The notes beneath the pieces are model-generated. The model saw only the letters and a program-made list of their open reading frames with translations, was not told the DNA's origin and searched no databases. This document shows positions 24,477-34,101 of a DNA stretch of 64,000 bases, piece after piece. Each line of letters opens with the position of its first letter. Within the stretch, counting starts at the first letter, position 1. Both the position numbers and the translations under genes were made by a program. Source of the DNA: Deltaproteobacteria bacterium (GTDB lineage Bacteria; Desulfobacterota; GWC2-55-46); contig JACOUO010000003.1 of assembly GCA_016177845.1 (NCBI GenBank), forward strand, positions 1 to 64,000, read 5' to 3'.

Positions 24477-24740
24477 TTATTTCTGTCCTTCTTCTTCCAT
24501 GGAGTCGTAACTGTAGAAGAGGAAGTAAGTGACAATGCCGATGAGGGTCATAAACATGAACAGGTTATGGTCATACGCGTACCAGAGCACGCCTCCGGCC
24601 AGCCCCACGATAAATCCTATCCAGTTTATTGTCTTTACTGTTTTGGGCTGAAGCTTTTTTACCCATTTGTCGGCTCTTTTAAAGAGTATCATCAGGGCGA
24701 TGAAGATGCCGATCATTATGAAAAATTCAAGGAATGTCAT
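24477..24740 (-). CDS. Small inner-membrane protein of unknown function
   Basis: This unrecognised 87-residue protein has three predicted membrane segments: MTFLEFFIMIGIFIALMILF at the N-terminus, WIGFIVGLAGGVLWYAY, and LFMFMTLIGIVTYFLFYSY. Basic residues lie between the first two and an acidic tail (SMEEEGQK) follows the last. It lies 13 bp downstream of mtnA and is probably co-transcribed. A terminator follows at 24429. Confidence 0.7.
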   Translation of the reverse strand: MTFLEFFIMIGIFIALMILFKRADKWVKKLQPKTVKTINWIGFIVGLAGGVLWYAYDHNLFMFMTLIGIVTYFLFYSYDSMEEEGQK

Positions 24741-24753
24741 ACAGCGCGCCTTT

Positions 24754-25791
24754 CTATTTAGCGAACAGAGCCTTTAAGCCCTTTTTATACGGATTCCGAA
24801 CAACGCCTTTCTCCGTAATGATTGCGGAGACAAGCTTGTTCGGGGTTACGTCAAATGCAGGGTTTCTTACCTTTATGCCGAGCGGGGCGACCCTTCTGCC
24901 CTTCATGTGCGTTACTTCTGTTGAGTCCCTCTCTTCGATTGGGATCTCATCTCCGTGCTTTATGTTAAGGTCAATTGTCGAGAGCGGGGCCGCGACATAA
25001 AAAGGAATCTTATGTTCCCTTGCAAGCACCGCTACCGAATATGTCCCTATTTTATTCGCCACATCGCCGTTTGCCGCAATCCTGTCAGCCCCTACAACGA
25101 TTGCGTCGATAAGGCCCTTTTTCATGATATAGCCTGCCATGTTATCCGTTATCAGGGTGACATCGATCTTGTCTTTTTTAAGCTCCCATGCGGTAAGCCT
25201 TGCACCCTGCAGGAAAGGCCGAGTTTCATCAGCGTAAACAGCTATCTTTTTCCCGGCTTCGACAGCTCCCCTTATGACGCCTAAGGCTGTGCCGTAGCCT
25301 GCCGTTGCAAGCGCGCCCGCATTGCAGTGGGTTAGCACCGTTGCGCCGTCTTTTAAGAGGCTTCCGCCGTGCTTGCCGATGAGCCTGTTTATCTCTATAT
25401 CTTCCTTATATACCTGCTGCGCCTCTTCGATGAGCCTTTTTTTAAGCTCAGGTATGCTTAAGGCGAGGTTCTCCTCCACCACCCTCTTCATCCGTTCTAT
25501 TCCCCAGAAGAGGTTTACTGCGGTTGGCCTTGTGGAGGCAAGCAGGCTTGTTATCTTTTCAAATTCTTTTTTGAAAGACTTTATGTCCTTGCCCTTTATC
25601 TTTGCCGCGCCGAGAGCGACACCCATTGCCGCGGAAACCCCGATTGCCGGCGCCCCCCTTACGACCATGTCTTTTATCGCGCCTGCCACACCCTTGTAAT
25701 CCTTGTAAGTCCTGTAGACTTCTTTTTCAGGCAAAAGCCTCTGGTCTATCATGACTACGCCGGTTTTCTTCCATTCAACGGTTTTGAACAT
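24754..25791 (-). CDS. mtnA: S-methyl-5-thioribose-1-phosphate isomerase MtnA
   Basis: MtnA converts 5-methylthioribose 1-phosphate to the ribulose form in methionine salvage. The 345-residue protein has the eIF2B-related fold with the catalytic cysteine in [16 protein letters not shown] and the catalytic aspartate in [21 protein letters not shown]-terminal RGAPAIG substrate loop is present. MtnP, which makes its substrate, is encoded at 44113. The later salvage enzymes (MtnB to MtnE) are not in this window, so a shortened route is possible. Confidence 0.95.
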   Translation of the reverse strand: MFKTVEWKKTGVVMIDQRLLPEKEVYRTYKDYKGVAGAIKDMVVRGAPAIGVSAAMGVALGAAKIKGKDIKSFKKEFEKITSLLASTRPTAVNLFWGIERMKRVVEENLALSIPELKKRLIEEAQQVYKEDIEINRLIGKHGGSLLKDGATVLTHCNAGALATAGYGTALGVIRGAVEAGKKIAVYADETRPFLQGARLTAWELKKDKIDVTLITDNMAGYIMKKGLIDAIVVGADRIAANGDVANKIGTYSVAVLAREHKIPFYVAAPLSTIDLNIKHGDEIPIEERDSTEVTHMKGRRVAPLGIKVRNPAFDVTPNKLVSAIITEKGVVRNPYKKGLKALFAK

Positions 25792-25849
25792 TTAGCATTC
25801 TCCGTATTGGTTTTATATCCTATTCGGGAAATTAACTATATGATGAATA

Positions 25850-27091
25850 TCAATAGCCGTGCTTATCTGCCATAAATACAGATGAATCAAAGGGTTGCAC
25901 CTTTACAATTTCATCTTTTGCAAAGCCTGACGAGTCCTGCGGGACTATTATGAATGAATTTGCCCTGACCATTGTTGAGATTACGCCTGACCCCTGTCCC
26001 TCAAGAGGCGTTACCTTAAAGCCGCTTTCTTCTGCCTTAAGCTCAGCCCTTAAGAAATTCATCCTGCCGGGTTTTATCTTTACATCCTTTGTAAGCTTTG
26101 CCATGAAATTGCGGCGGAAGATGTCCTTCCTGCCTGCCATCTTCAAGAGAGCAGGCCTTACGAACTGCTCAAAGGCTACCATTGAGGAAATCGGGTTTCC
26201 GGGGAGCCCGAACGCGGGCTTTCCGCCGATTACTCCGAAGGCAAGGGGTTTGCCCGGCTTCATGGCTACTTTCCAGAATATCATCGATGAGCCCATCTCT
26301 TTCAGGACATCTTTCACAAAGTCGTAATCGCCAACAGAGACCCCGCCTGAGGAGATGATGCAGTCAGCCGTCATTGCCGCCCGGAGCTTCTCTTTGAGGC
26401 TCTCTTTGTTATCTCTTGCTATTCCAAGCTGTATCGGCTCTGCACCGCACTCGGCTACGAGGGATGCAAGTGCATAGCCGTTGCTGTTTGAAATTTTACC
26501 CGTCGGAGGCGCTTCATTTATGTCGCAAAGCTCATCTCCTGTAGAGATGACCGCCACCCTCGGCCTTTTATGGACAAATACAAAAGGTACTCCGACGGTT
26601 GCCAGCATGCTCACTTCGGCAGGCCTTATCAAGGAACCTGATTTAATAACGGTATCTCCGGCCCTGAAGTCCTCTCCTGCTTTTCTTATGTTCTCGCCTT
26701 GCTTTGCTTCGGTAAATATCTTAACCGCTCCGCCCTGCGTGGGCTCGGTTTTCTCTACCATTACCACAGCGGTTGCGCCAGGCGGCACCGGCGCCCCTGT
26801 CATTATTCTTACAGCCTCGCCCGGATTGACTTGTGCCTTGGGGGTCTGACCGGCAGGCAGGTCGTATATGACCTTAAGCTCAACAGGTCTTTCTTTTGTT
26901 GCGCCTTTTATATCTTCCTGGCGCAGGGCATAGCCGTCCATCGCGGAGTTGTCCCACGGAGGATTTCCGCCCCTTGCTGAGATGTCTTCGCCAAGCACGC
27001 GGCCAAGCGCTGACACTATGTCAGCGCTCTCTATGCCGAGCGGCTTTATTTCATTGAGAATGATTTCGCTTGCGGATTCAACGGATATCAT
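25850..27091 (-). CDS. moeA: Molybdopterin molybdenumtransferase MoeA
   Basis: MoeA inserts molybdate into adenylylated molybdopterin. The 413-residue protein has MoeA_N with GGNPPWDNSAMDGYAL and IMTGAPVPPGA, the MoCF-binding domain with ISTGDEL and SSGGVSVGDYDFVK, GLPGNPISSM, and a C-terminal MoeA_C beta domain. Length and order are normal. It implies molybdoenzymes elsewhere in the genome (for example nitrate reductase or formate dehydrogenase); none is in the window. It stands alone, and about 190 bp separate it from mltD. Confidence 0.95.
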   Translation of the reverse strand: MISVESASEIILNEIKPLGIESADIVSALGRVLGEDISARGGNPPWDNSAMDGYALRQEDIKGATKERPVELKVIYDLPAGQTPKAQVNPGEAVRIMTGAPVPPGATAVVMVEKTEPTQGGAVKIFTEAKQGENIRKAGEDFRAGDTVIKSGSLIRPAEVSMLATVGVPFVFVHKRPRVAVISTGDELCDINEAPPTGKISNSNGYALASLVAECGAEPIQLGIARDNKESLKEKLRAAMTADCIISSGGVSVGDYDFVKDVLKEMGSSMIFWKVAMKPGKPLAFGVIGGKPAFGLPGNPISSMVAFEQFVRPALLKMAGRKDIFRRNFMAKLTKDVKIKPGRMNFLRAELKAEESGFKVTPLEGQGSGVISTMVRANSFIIVPQDSSGFAKDEIVKVQPFDSSVFMADKHGY

Positions 27092-27220
27092 CTTCCCACC
27101 TTCTTGGTTTAATGGAATATGTAAAAGATTATCACTACGGAGCGTATATGTAAACCCCTTTGGAGGAGGTTTGCCCTTGAGAGTTTACAGCATGAAGCGT
27201 CCGTAATCAATAGCCGAACG

Positions 27221-27255
27221 GCAAAATAAAAAAGGCGGCTTTTGAGGGCCGCCTT
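27221..27255 (-). terminator. Intrinsic terminator of mltD
   Basis: AAGGCGGC (27232-27239) pairs with GCCGCCTT (27248-27255). On the minus strand the hairpin is followed by TTTTTTATTTT. It lies just past the stop codon of the gene at 27282. Confidence 0.85.
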
Positions 27256-27281
27256 CGGAAGATCTGTTTTTTTAATGACTC

Positions 27282-28730
27282 TTAGCTGCGCATATCCCAG
27301 TGCATAAGGGCCACGGTCCTGTTTTTGTTCTTTGACGCAACGCCATCCGCCCTTACAGGGACCATGATGATGGTGCCCGGCTTCACCTTCGGCTTGCTGA
27401 TGTTGTTGAGATACATTATCGGGTTTACCGATGTATTGTATTTCTTGGCTATCTTGGCGATTGTCTCTCCGCGCCTTACCTTGTGCGATATGAAGGTCAC
27501 TTTCTTCGCTTCAGGTATCCTGTCGATGTTCTCAACAAACTGGGCCTTTGTGCCCGTAGGTATCTTTATCTCGTAGTTAGGATAGTTTGGAGGTGTAAAC
27601 CTGCGAAGAAGCTCAGGGTTAAGCCTTCTTATCTCCTCTACGCTTGTGCCTGCGGCATCAGCGATAACCCTTAAATCGGTTGCCTGCGCAACTCTGACCT
27701 TTTCATAGCTCGTTCCGTTATAATGCTCTATCTGGTCAAAGCCGTATGTGGTCGGGTCTTTTGCTATCATGAGCGCCGCAAGATACTTGGGCACATAATC
27801 CTTTGTCTCTTTCCTGAAAGGTTTTTTCTGGCTTGCAAGCTCCCAGAAGTCCTCGGTGCCGTGCTTCTTGATGGCCTTTACTACACGGCCTTCTCCTGCG
27901 TTGTAGCCTGCCGCGGCAAGGTACCATGAGCCGAACTGGCCGTAGAGGTTCTTAAAGTATTTGGCGGCGGCGTATGTAGCCTTCTCAGGGTCCATTCTTT
28001 CGTCAACCCACCAGTCAACCCTGAGCCCGTATCTTGTTGCCGTGCCTCTGATGAACTGCCACATGCCAACAGCATTGGCGTGCGACTTGGCAGTGGGGTT
28101 GAGGCCGCTTTCGATGAACGCGATATAGGAGATGTCCTCAGGCACTCCGTTTTCACGCAGTATGGAGCGGAGCATGGTCATATAGTTCCTGCTCCTGTTC
28201 CACCACTTCTCAAAGTACTTTCTGCCGCTTGTCTGGAAATAATTGATGAACGATTCGACATTCCTGTTTACCACGATAGGGACATCGGGCATGGAATCAA
28301 GAGAGCCGAATTCATCTGTGACGTCCTCGTTTTTTGCAAGGCTGTTCAGGCAGCCCTTTTCATTGGGGCTGCTGAAGCTGAAAAATATCTCATTCCCGCT
28401 GAGCTTGTACTCTGGCGAGGGTGCTGCTGCCTCTGCCGAGCATGCTACCGGTGTAAAAGGCTTATGCGAGTCGGTGTAAGAATAATGCACTACGACGGCT
28501 TCCTCTTCTACGGGAAGGCACATCTGCGGCTCAGCCGACATGATGCCTGAGGAAGTTTTCAGCATAGACCCTTGCGTGCACCTTGCCGTGGCGGTCTCCT
28601 GCAGCGTAATGGTCGGGAGCGAGACCTGCATGGGGGCATTCTTCGCAGGGATGCTCTCGGCCTTTACTGCGGCGGCGGATGCGCCCAGCAATGTAAGGCA
28701 GAAAAAGAGCGATACGAATGTTCTCTTCAT
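27282..28730 (-). CDS. Membrane-bound lytic murein transglycosylase D-like protein with LysM
   Basis: It cleaves peptidoglycan glycan strands in the periplasm. The start is set at ATG 28730 (482 residues) because that gives a signal peptide, MKRTFVSLFFCLTLLGASAA. The open frame to 28913 would add 61 residues reading through the next gene. The SLT domain has the catalytic glutamate in IESGLNPTAKS, then GMWQFI and the AAGYNAGEGRV motif. A LysM domain (VRRGETIAKIAKKYNTSVN) lies near the C-terminus. A weaker LysM-like part (VRVAQATDLRVIADAAGTS) lies before it. It follows the radical-SAM gene by 26 bp. Confidence 0.9.
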   Translation of the reverse strand: MKRTFVSLFFCLTLLGASAAAVKAESIPAKNAPMQVSLPTITLQETATARCTQGSMLKTSSGIMSAEPQMCLPVEEEAVVVHYSYTDSHKPFTPVACSAEAAAPSPEYKLSGNEIFFSFSSPNEKGCLNSLAKNEDVTDEFGSLDSMPDVPIVVNRNVESFINYFQTSGRKYFEKWWNRSRNYMTMLRSILRENGVPEDISYIAFIESGLNPTAKSHANAVGMWQFIRGTATRYGLRVDWWVDERMDPEKATYAAAKYFKNLYGQFGSWYLAAAGYNAGEGRVVKAIKKHGTEDFWELASQKKPFRKETKDYVPKYLAALMIAKDPTTYGFDQIEHYNGTSYEKVRVAQATDLRVIADAAGTSVEEIRRLNPELLRRFTPPNYPNYEIKIPTGTKAQFVENIDRIPEAKKVTFISHKVRRGETIAKIAKKYNTSVNPIMYLNNISKPKVKPGTIIMVPVRADGVASKNKNRTVALMHWDMRS

Positions 28731-28756
28731 GGGGTCCTCTCTGTTTCGTGGTACTG

Positions 28757-30244
28757 TTAATGTTTGAGGTGCGGTATGGCACCCGAGAGTTCCAACTGCC
28801 GGAACTTCTCTTTCACATCTTCGGCGGTGTTCCTTGCGGCAAGCTCTATTGTCCTGCCTGCGTTTGTCAGCGCCTTCGTGTATTCGAGAAATGGCTGGTT
28901 GTTCCTGAGCCATTTTTTGGCGAGACTATGGCCGTATGCCTTTATTGATACGTTGAAAAGGTCGAGCCTTGCCGCCCGCTTGGCTATCTGCCACAATGAA
29001 TAAAATTCCCTTGTGGCCTTCATTGTCTCTGACTGAAGCTCGTAGTAGCTCATGAGCTTCGGCTGGAACACTACGTGGTGCGCGTCGTAGAGGCTCCAGT
29101 CTTTTGTGACGATGCGCCCTTCATTTTCAAGGTCGCGGAAGCATTTGGTGCCGGGCAGAGGTGTTAGTATCAGGAACTGAACGGTCTCTATGTCGTTGCG
29201 TTTGGCGAATCTAACAGTCTCGTGGATCGTATCGGTCGTGTCGAGGTCTGAACCGAATACGAACATGCCGTGGACCCTGATGCCGTTCTTGTGTAAGATT
29301 CTGATGCCGTCCCTGATATCCTCTACCGACTGCTTTTTATTGTATGCCTTGAGGGTCTCCGGGTTTACGGATTCAAGGCCGATATATACGGTATGGCAGT
29401 TTGATTTTTTCATAAGGTCCAGAAGTTCCTGGTCCTTGGCAATCTCAACCCTTACCTGCGCCGTCCAAGCTGGGGTAAGTCCCTTTTCTATCATGGCTGA
29501 CAGAAGTTCTTTTGTCCTCTTCTTATGGGCGCAGAAGTTATCATCATAGAAGAAGACCCATTTGCCGCCGAACTTCCTGTGGTTCTCAAGCTCTTCCAGC
29601 ACTCTTTCCTTGCTTCTGAACCTGTACTTCTGGCCGAACATCCCTGTGACCGAGCAGAAGCTGCAGTCATAAGGGCACCCCCTTGAAGTCATTATCGGGG
29701 CTATCGGGAGTCTTTTTAAACCATCGCTTTCCATGCCGCTTATAACCGTGTAGTCAGGGCATGGAAGTTTATCAAGGTCTTTACAGAAAGATGTCACCTT
29801 GTTGTGATGTATCTTTCCGTCCTGCCTGTAGGAGAGGCCGGGTATAGTATCAAACCCGCTGCCTTTCTCCAAAGCCTTTATGAACTTTACTATTGTTTCG
29901 TCTGCCTCGCCCTTTATTACATAATCGCAGTACTGGAGCGCTTCGTCAGGCAGATATGTTACATGTGGGCCTCCCATAAAGACCTTTTTGCCGGCCTTCC
30001 TGAGGAGTTTTGCTATCTCGAACGCGCGCGATGATGTTGATGTGATGGTAGATATCCCTACCGCGTCCGCGCTTAAAATGTCTTTCAGGTCAAGCTCTCC
30101 GACTGATTCAACATAACTTTTTACATCGTATCCGTTCTGTTTAAGAATGGTCCCCAGGAGCACTGTGCCAAGTCTCGGGAGGGGCATTCTGGTGAAAATG
30201 TGAAAATCCGGCGGGTTAGGCTCGATGAAGACGATTTTTTTCAT
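28757..30244 (-). CDS. B12-binding-domain radical SAM protein
   Basis: This 495-residue enzyme (start at ATG 30244, after AAGGGAAG; an upstream start at 30286 lacks support) has an N-terminal cobalamin-binding Rossmann domain (about 1-140: TRMPLPRLGTVLLGTILKQNGY, FMGGPHVTYLP). The radical SAM core follows, with the cluster motif C-x3-C-x2-C in TSRGCPYDCSFCSVTG, and then HVVFQPKLMSYYELQ. Relatives include methylases acting on hopanoids, phosphonates or tetrapyrroles; the substrate here is unknown. It precedes mltD on the same strand. Confidence 0.87.
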   Translation of the reverse strand: MKKIVFIEPNPPDFHIFTRMPLPRLGTVLLGTILKQNGYDVKSYVESVGELDLKDILSADAVGISTITSTSSRAFEIAKLLRKAGKKVFMGGPHVTYLPDEALQYCDYVIKGEADETIVKFIKALEKGSGFDTIPGLSYRQDGKIHHNKVTSFCKDLDKLPCPDYTVISGMESDGLKRLPIAPIMTSRGCPYDCSFCSVTGMFGQKYRFRSKERVLEELENHRKFGGKWVFFYDDNFCAHKKRTKELLSAMIEKGLTPAWTAQVRVEIAKDQELLDLMKKSNCHTVYIGLESVNPETLKAYNKKQSVEDIRDGIRILHKNGIRVHGMFVFGSDLDTTDTIHETVRFAKRNDIETVQFLILTPLPGTKCFRDLENEGRIVTKDWSLYDAHHVVFQPKLMSYYELQSETMKATREFYSLWQIAKRAARLDLFNVSIKAYGHSLAKKWLRNNQPFLEYTKALTNAGRTIELAARNTAEDVKEKFRQLELSGAIPHLKH

Positions 30245-30550
30245 TTTCTTCCCTTTTACAGTGGAGTGCTCACATCTTACCCGCAAGCAAGAGCCATGTC
30301 AAGGGAAAACCCCTTATTTCAAGCCTCCTTCGGGCCCCGGTAAAACAGGCCTTACTACCTGGTTTTGCTTTACTTTTTTCCGCCGCACCTGCCTGCTTTT
30401 CATATGCTCTGCAGTGCGGTGTTTACGGAGGCCATTATAGCTTTGCGGGATAAGATTGTATGTGAGTTAAGACACTTTGGTTTTGAGCCAAAATAAAGAT
30501 ATAGCATGTCCCGCAGCCGATACATAGCTAAACGCTTAGCTTAATATCGG
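30245..30550. other. Spacer between uvrA and the radical SAM gene
   Basis: No gene is supported. Directly after the uvrA stop (minus strand), 30516-30551 holds a strong hairpin: GCCGATA...TATCGGC, with an inner TAGCTAA/TTAGCT stem. There is no T-run, so it is not a standard terminator, though it may protect or end the uvrA message. Confidence 0.5.
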
Positions 30551-33364
30551 CTACCGGAGTATTTGCTTTAAATATTTTCCGGTCCTGCTCTCTTTTGAGT
30601 TGGCGATAGTCTCTGGAGTGCCTTCCGCAACTATCCTTCCCCCGCCGTCACCGCCCTCAGGCCCGAGGTCGATGATATAGTCAGCGGTCTTGATGCAGTC
30701 GAGGTTATGCTCTATGAGGAGGACCGTATTGCCGGAATCTACAAGCCTGCCCAGAACAGAGAGGAGCTTTCTGGTGTCATCCATGTGAAGCCCCGTGGTA
30801 GGCTCATCCAGGATGTAAAGTATATCACCGTTTGTGTCATCCACAAGTTCTCTGGCGATTTTTAATCTCTGAGCCTCTCCGCCTGAGAGGGTCGTAGCGG
30901 CCTGGCCGAGCTTGAGGTAGCCAAGCCCGACATCTTTAAGGATGGAGAACCTCTTCTGGAGGTTCGGTTCTGATGGGAAAAGCTGGACAGCCTCATCAAA
31001 GGTGGTCTCAAGCACATCAAATATGCTCCTGCCCCTGTATTTGACATCCAGCACATGAGTCTTATATCTCTTTCCTCCGCATGCGGCGCATTTTATATAG
31101 ACATCCGGGAGGAAGTACATCTCAAGTTTTTCTACGCCTTCTCCTTTGCATACCTCGCACCTGCCGCCCGGCACATTGAAGGAGAAATCCCCGGGGCTTA
31201 GCCCCAATGCCCTTGCTGATGAAAGAGAGGCATAGAGATGGCGTATCTCATCGAAGCCGCCGATATAGGTCAAGGGATTGGAGCGAGGCGTCCTGCCTAT
31301 CGGGCTCTGGTCGACAAGCTTTACTCCAGTGATGTTGCCCATGCCTTCGATAGACCGGTAGGGCAGGGGCGGTTCGAATTTTTCGCCGTAATGGGCAGCA
31401 AGGATATTATAGAAGGTATCCACTATCAGAGTGCTTTTGCCTGAGCCGGATACTCCTGTTACGCAAGTAAGCGTTTTTAAAGGAATTTTCAGCGTTACAT
31501 CTTTCAGGTTGTTGGCTGTGGCGCCTTTTAGAGTGAGGAACTTGCCGCTCCCGTTCCTCCTCCATCTGGGTATATGGATTACCTGCCTGCCCGTAAGATA
31601 GTCTGAGGTCAGCGTTTTGGCGTTCTTCAGGAAGTCATTCATTGGGCCAGCATAGACAAGCTGGCCCCCCTTCTGGCCTGAGCCCGGCCCAAGCTCGACA
31701 ATATAGTCAGAGCCCATTATCATGGACGGGTCATGCTCAACTGTAACAACAGTATTTCCCATTGAGGCGAGTTTTTTTATCTGTTTGTTAAGGGTGTCCA
31801 CATCAACGGGGTGCAGCCCTATGGACGGCTCATCCAGAATATAAAGGACGCCGCAGAGTGATGAGGCAAGCTGGGTCGCTATCGTAACCCTCTGTGATTC
31901 GCCCCCGGAAAGCGTTTTGGTAAGCCTGTCAAGGGTGATATAGCCGAGCCCTGTCTGGTTAAGGAACTCAAGCTTTACATTTATTTGCTTAAGGAGCTCT
32001 TTTGATATCTCCTGCTCAAGGGGTGTCAGGGTAAGCCCTTTAAAGAAGTCGCGGGCCTGCCTGATGGATAGGCGGCTTGCCTCGGCAATATTCAGCCCGT
32101 CAAGCCTTACGGTAAGTGCGCTTTTTTTAAGCCTTGTGCCGCCGCATTCCTTGCAGCTTACCTGTCCCTTGTACCTTGAACTGAATACTTTTATGTGGAG
32201 CTTGTATTTCTTGCTCTCAAGGTAGTCGAAAAATCCGTTTATGCCTTCGAAATCGGATGTGCCTTCGAATACGAGTTTCCTCTCCTCTGATGTAAGCTCC
32301 GAGAAAGGCTTATCAAGGTTTACCCCGTATTCATCAGCGTTTTTTTCAAGCTCCTCATACCACCATGCGTATGAGGGCTTTGTCCACGGCTCGATTGCGC
32401 CCCCCCTTAACGAGAGCGTCCTGTCAGGCACTACTTTGTTCTCATCGTATCTTAAAATGTTGCCGAAGCCTTTGCATACGGGGCAAGCGCCCACGGGATG
32501 GTTAAAAGAAAGCGATAGCGGGGTCGGCCTTTCAACCTTAGTGCCGCACCTTGGGCACTGAAGCTCTGTAGTGAACCGCTCGACACCTTTACCTACTACC
32601 TCTGCCCAAGCCTCTCCGTTGCCTTCCCTGAAGGCTGTCTCAAGGGATTCTACAATTCTGTGCCGTTCGCTGTCTTTTATTATCAGGCGGTCTGTTATAA
32701 CGCCTATCTCATGCGGCAGCTCCTGAGGCAGTTCGTTCTCGCCGATGTCAATCAGTTCCGAGCCCGCCTTTATCCTGATAAAACCTTTCCTGAGCAGCTC
32801 TTCTGACAGCTCTTTGGGGTCTCTGTTTTTAGTGGAGAGGTTAAAGCCCGCGTAGAGCGGCTTTCCGATGTTCTCGGCAATCAGCTTTTCGGCGGCAAGG
32901 TTTGGGTCATATGGTTTGACTATTTCGCCGCACTCAGGGCAGTGTATCTTTCCAACGCGCGCGAATAGAAGCCTCAGGTAGTCGTTAAGTTCTGTTGCGG
33001 TGCCGACTGTTGAGCGGCTTGTCCGCACAGGGTTTTTCTGCTCAACCGCGATGGCAGGGCGGATGTTCCTGATTGAATCGAGGTCAGGCCTGTCCATCCT
33101 TTCAAGGAAGAGGCGAGTGTATGTGGAGAGGGATTCAATGAATCTCCACCTGCCTTCAGCGAAAAGGGTATCAAAGGCAAGCGAGGATTTCCCCGAACCG
33201 CTCGGCCCGATAATGGTAGTAATTTTATTATGAGGGATCTTCAGGTACAGGTTTTTAAGATTGTTCTGCCTGAGCCCTTCTATTATAAGCTCGTCCTTTT
33301 CATTCGGAGCGAGAGATTCAAGCGGCTCGAAGGCAGGCCGCCTGTCTATTTTCTTTCTGGACAT
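30551..33364 (-). CDS. uvrA: Excinuclease ABC subunit UvrA
   Basis: UvrA is the DNA-damage sensor of nucleotide-excision repair. The 937-residue protein has two ABC ATPase halves: Walker A GPSGSGKSS near 53 and GVSGSGKST in the second half, with signatures LSGGESQRV and LSGGEAQRL. Two zinc-finger modules are visible, with CPRCG...CPVCKG (first) and CEVCKG...CAACGG (second). Length is normal for the family. The gene stands alone on the minus strand; uvrB and uvrC are not in the window, but the UvrD-like helicase is at 5939. Confidence 0.97.
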   Translation of the reverse strand: MSRKKIDRRPAFEPLESLAPNEKDELIIEGLRQNNLKNLYLKIPHNKITTIIGPSGSGKSSLAFDTLFAEGRWRFIESLSTYTRLFLERMDRPDLDSIRNIRPAIAVEQKNPVRTSRSTVGTATELNDYLRLLFARVGKIHCPECGEIVKPYDPNLAAEKLIAENIGKPLYAGFNLSTKNRDPKELSEELLRKGFIRIKAGSELIDIGENELPQELPHEIGVITDRLIIKDSERHRIVESLETAFREGNGEAWAEVVGKGVERFTTELQCPRCGTKVERPTPLSLSFNHPVGACPVCKGFGNILRYDENKVVPDRTLSLRGGAIEPWTKPSYAWWYEELEKNADEYGVNLDKPFSELTSEERKLVFEGTSDFEGINGFFDYLESKKYKLHIKVFSSRYKGQVSCKECGGTRLKKSALTVRLDGLNIAEASRLSIRQARDFFKGLTLTPLEQEISKELLKQINVKLEFLNQTGLGYITLDRLTKTLSGGESQRVTIATQLASSLCGVLYILDEPSIGLHPVDVDTLNKQIKKLASMGNTVVTVEHDPSMIMGSDYIVELGPGSGQKGGQLVYAGPMNDFLKNAKTLTSDYLTGRQVIHIPRWRRNGSGKFLTLKGATANNLKDVTLKIPLKTLTCVTGVSGSGKSTLIVDTFYNILAAHYGEKFEPPLPYRSIEGMGNITGVKLVDQSPIGRTPRSNPLTYIGGFDEIRHLYASLSSARALGLSPGDFSFNVPGGRCEVCKGEGVEKLEMYFLPDVYIKCAACGGKRYKTHVLDVKYRGRSIFDVLETTFDEAVQLFPSEPNLQKRFSILKDVGLGYLKLGQAATTLSGGEAQRLKIARELVDDTNGDILYILDEPTTGLHMDDTRKLLSVLGRLVDSGNTVLLIEHNLDCIKTADYIIDLGPEGGDGGGRIVAEGTPETIANSKESRTGKYLKQILR

Positions 33365-33492
33365 TAATACCGCCTAAAGGGTGTAGAAGTTAACAGTAAA
33401 TTATAACTGAATTGGGAGTTCATTTCCAGAAAGGAAAAAAAAGGGGCGTTTACGGTAAAGTTGGAGGGCAATGACCGTGCTTTTCAGGCTCA

Positions 33493-34068
33493 TCAATGCA
33501 CAGGCTTTGTGCTTACCTTGTGCGGCTCTATCCCGAGCCCGCGCAAAAGGCTCTCAGCCTGTTTGCTCTTTGTGCGCAGCCACCTCTCATATATCCTCAA
33601 AACATCTTTTGATGATGTAAGGCGGCTCCGTTCGCTTACCTCTGTAAGCACATCTACAAATGAGCCAAACTTGGCGGCAAGTTCGCAATACAGGGCTGAG
33701 ACTGAGTTGTGGCCTTTGTCTTTTTTGTGCAGGTTTGCTACATAACTGTAAGAGCTGACGCCCATTGCCATATAGTAGTCAAGGTCGACTATCTTCCTCT
33801 TCAGGCTGTCGGAGAAAAAACCTGATGTGAAAAGAGAGATATCCCCAAGTTCAACGAGCATGCGCGCCTGAACTTCCCTGCTCTCGCCAAGGGCCTTGAG
33901 GTAAGTGATTGCAAGAGGTTCTTGCGTTAATCTGTTGGATGTAAGAAAACTTGCGAGCAGGCTTGAAAGGTAGAATTCGGCTATGGGGTTGGTCTGCACC
34001 TTCTGGTGTTTTATGGCAGTAGAGACCAGGTCTTTAAAATGCTCCAAAGGCTTTATATCCGTGAGCAT
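33493..34068 (-). CDS. Conserved-looking protein of unknown function
   Basis: This unrecognised protein has 191 residues if it starts at ATG 34068 (MLTDIKPLEHFKDL); a start at 34101 would add 11 more. It is all-helical by appearance and soluble, with no signal peptide. Features include the SLLASFLTSNRLTQ helix, YYMAMGVSSYSYVANLHKK, and a basic C-terminal half (YERWLRTKSKQAESLLRGLG). Codon use resembles neighbouring genes, supporting a real gene. It lies about 130 bp before the start of uvrA on the minus strand, in position to be a leader gene, but there is no functional clue. Confidence 0.65.
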   Translation of the reverse strand: MLTDIKPLEHFKDLVSTAIKHQKVQTNPIAEFYLSSLLASFLTSNRLTQEPLAITYLKALGESREVQARMLVELGDISLFTSGFFSDSLKRKIVDLDYYMAMGVSSYSYVANLHKKDKGHNSVSALYCELAAKFGSFVDVLTEVSERSRLTSSKDVLRIYERWLRTKSKQAESLLRGLGIEPHKVSTKPVH

Positions 34069-34101
34069 ACTCAAGCCCTCCCAACTGTATGGCCGCGGCA
34101 T

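Noticed and set aside
27092-27200. Riboswitch before moeA, suggested by AGGGCAAACC on the minus strand
   Set aside because: Only a short resemblance to the GEMM core is present; the rest of the motif and any molybdenum-cofactor RNA pattern are missing.
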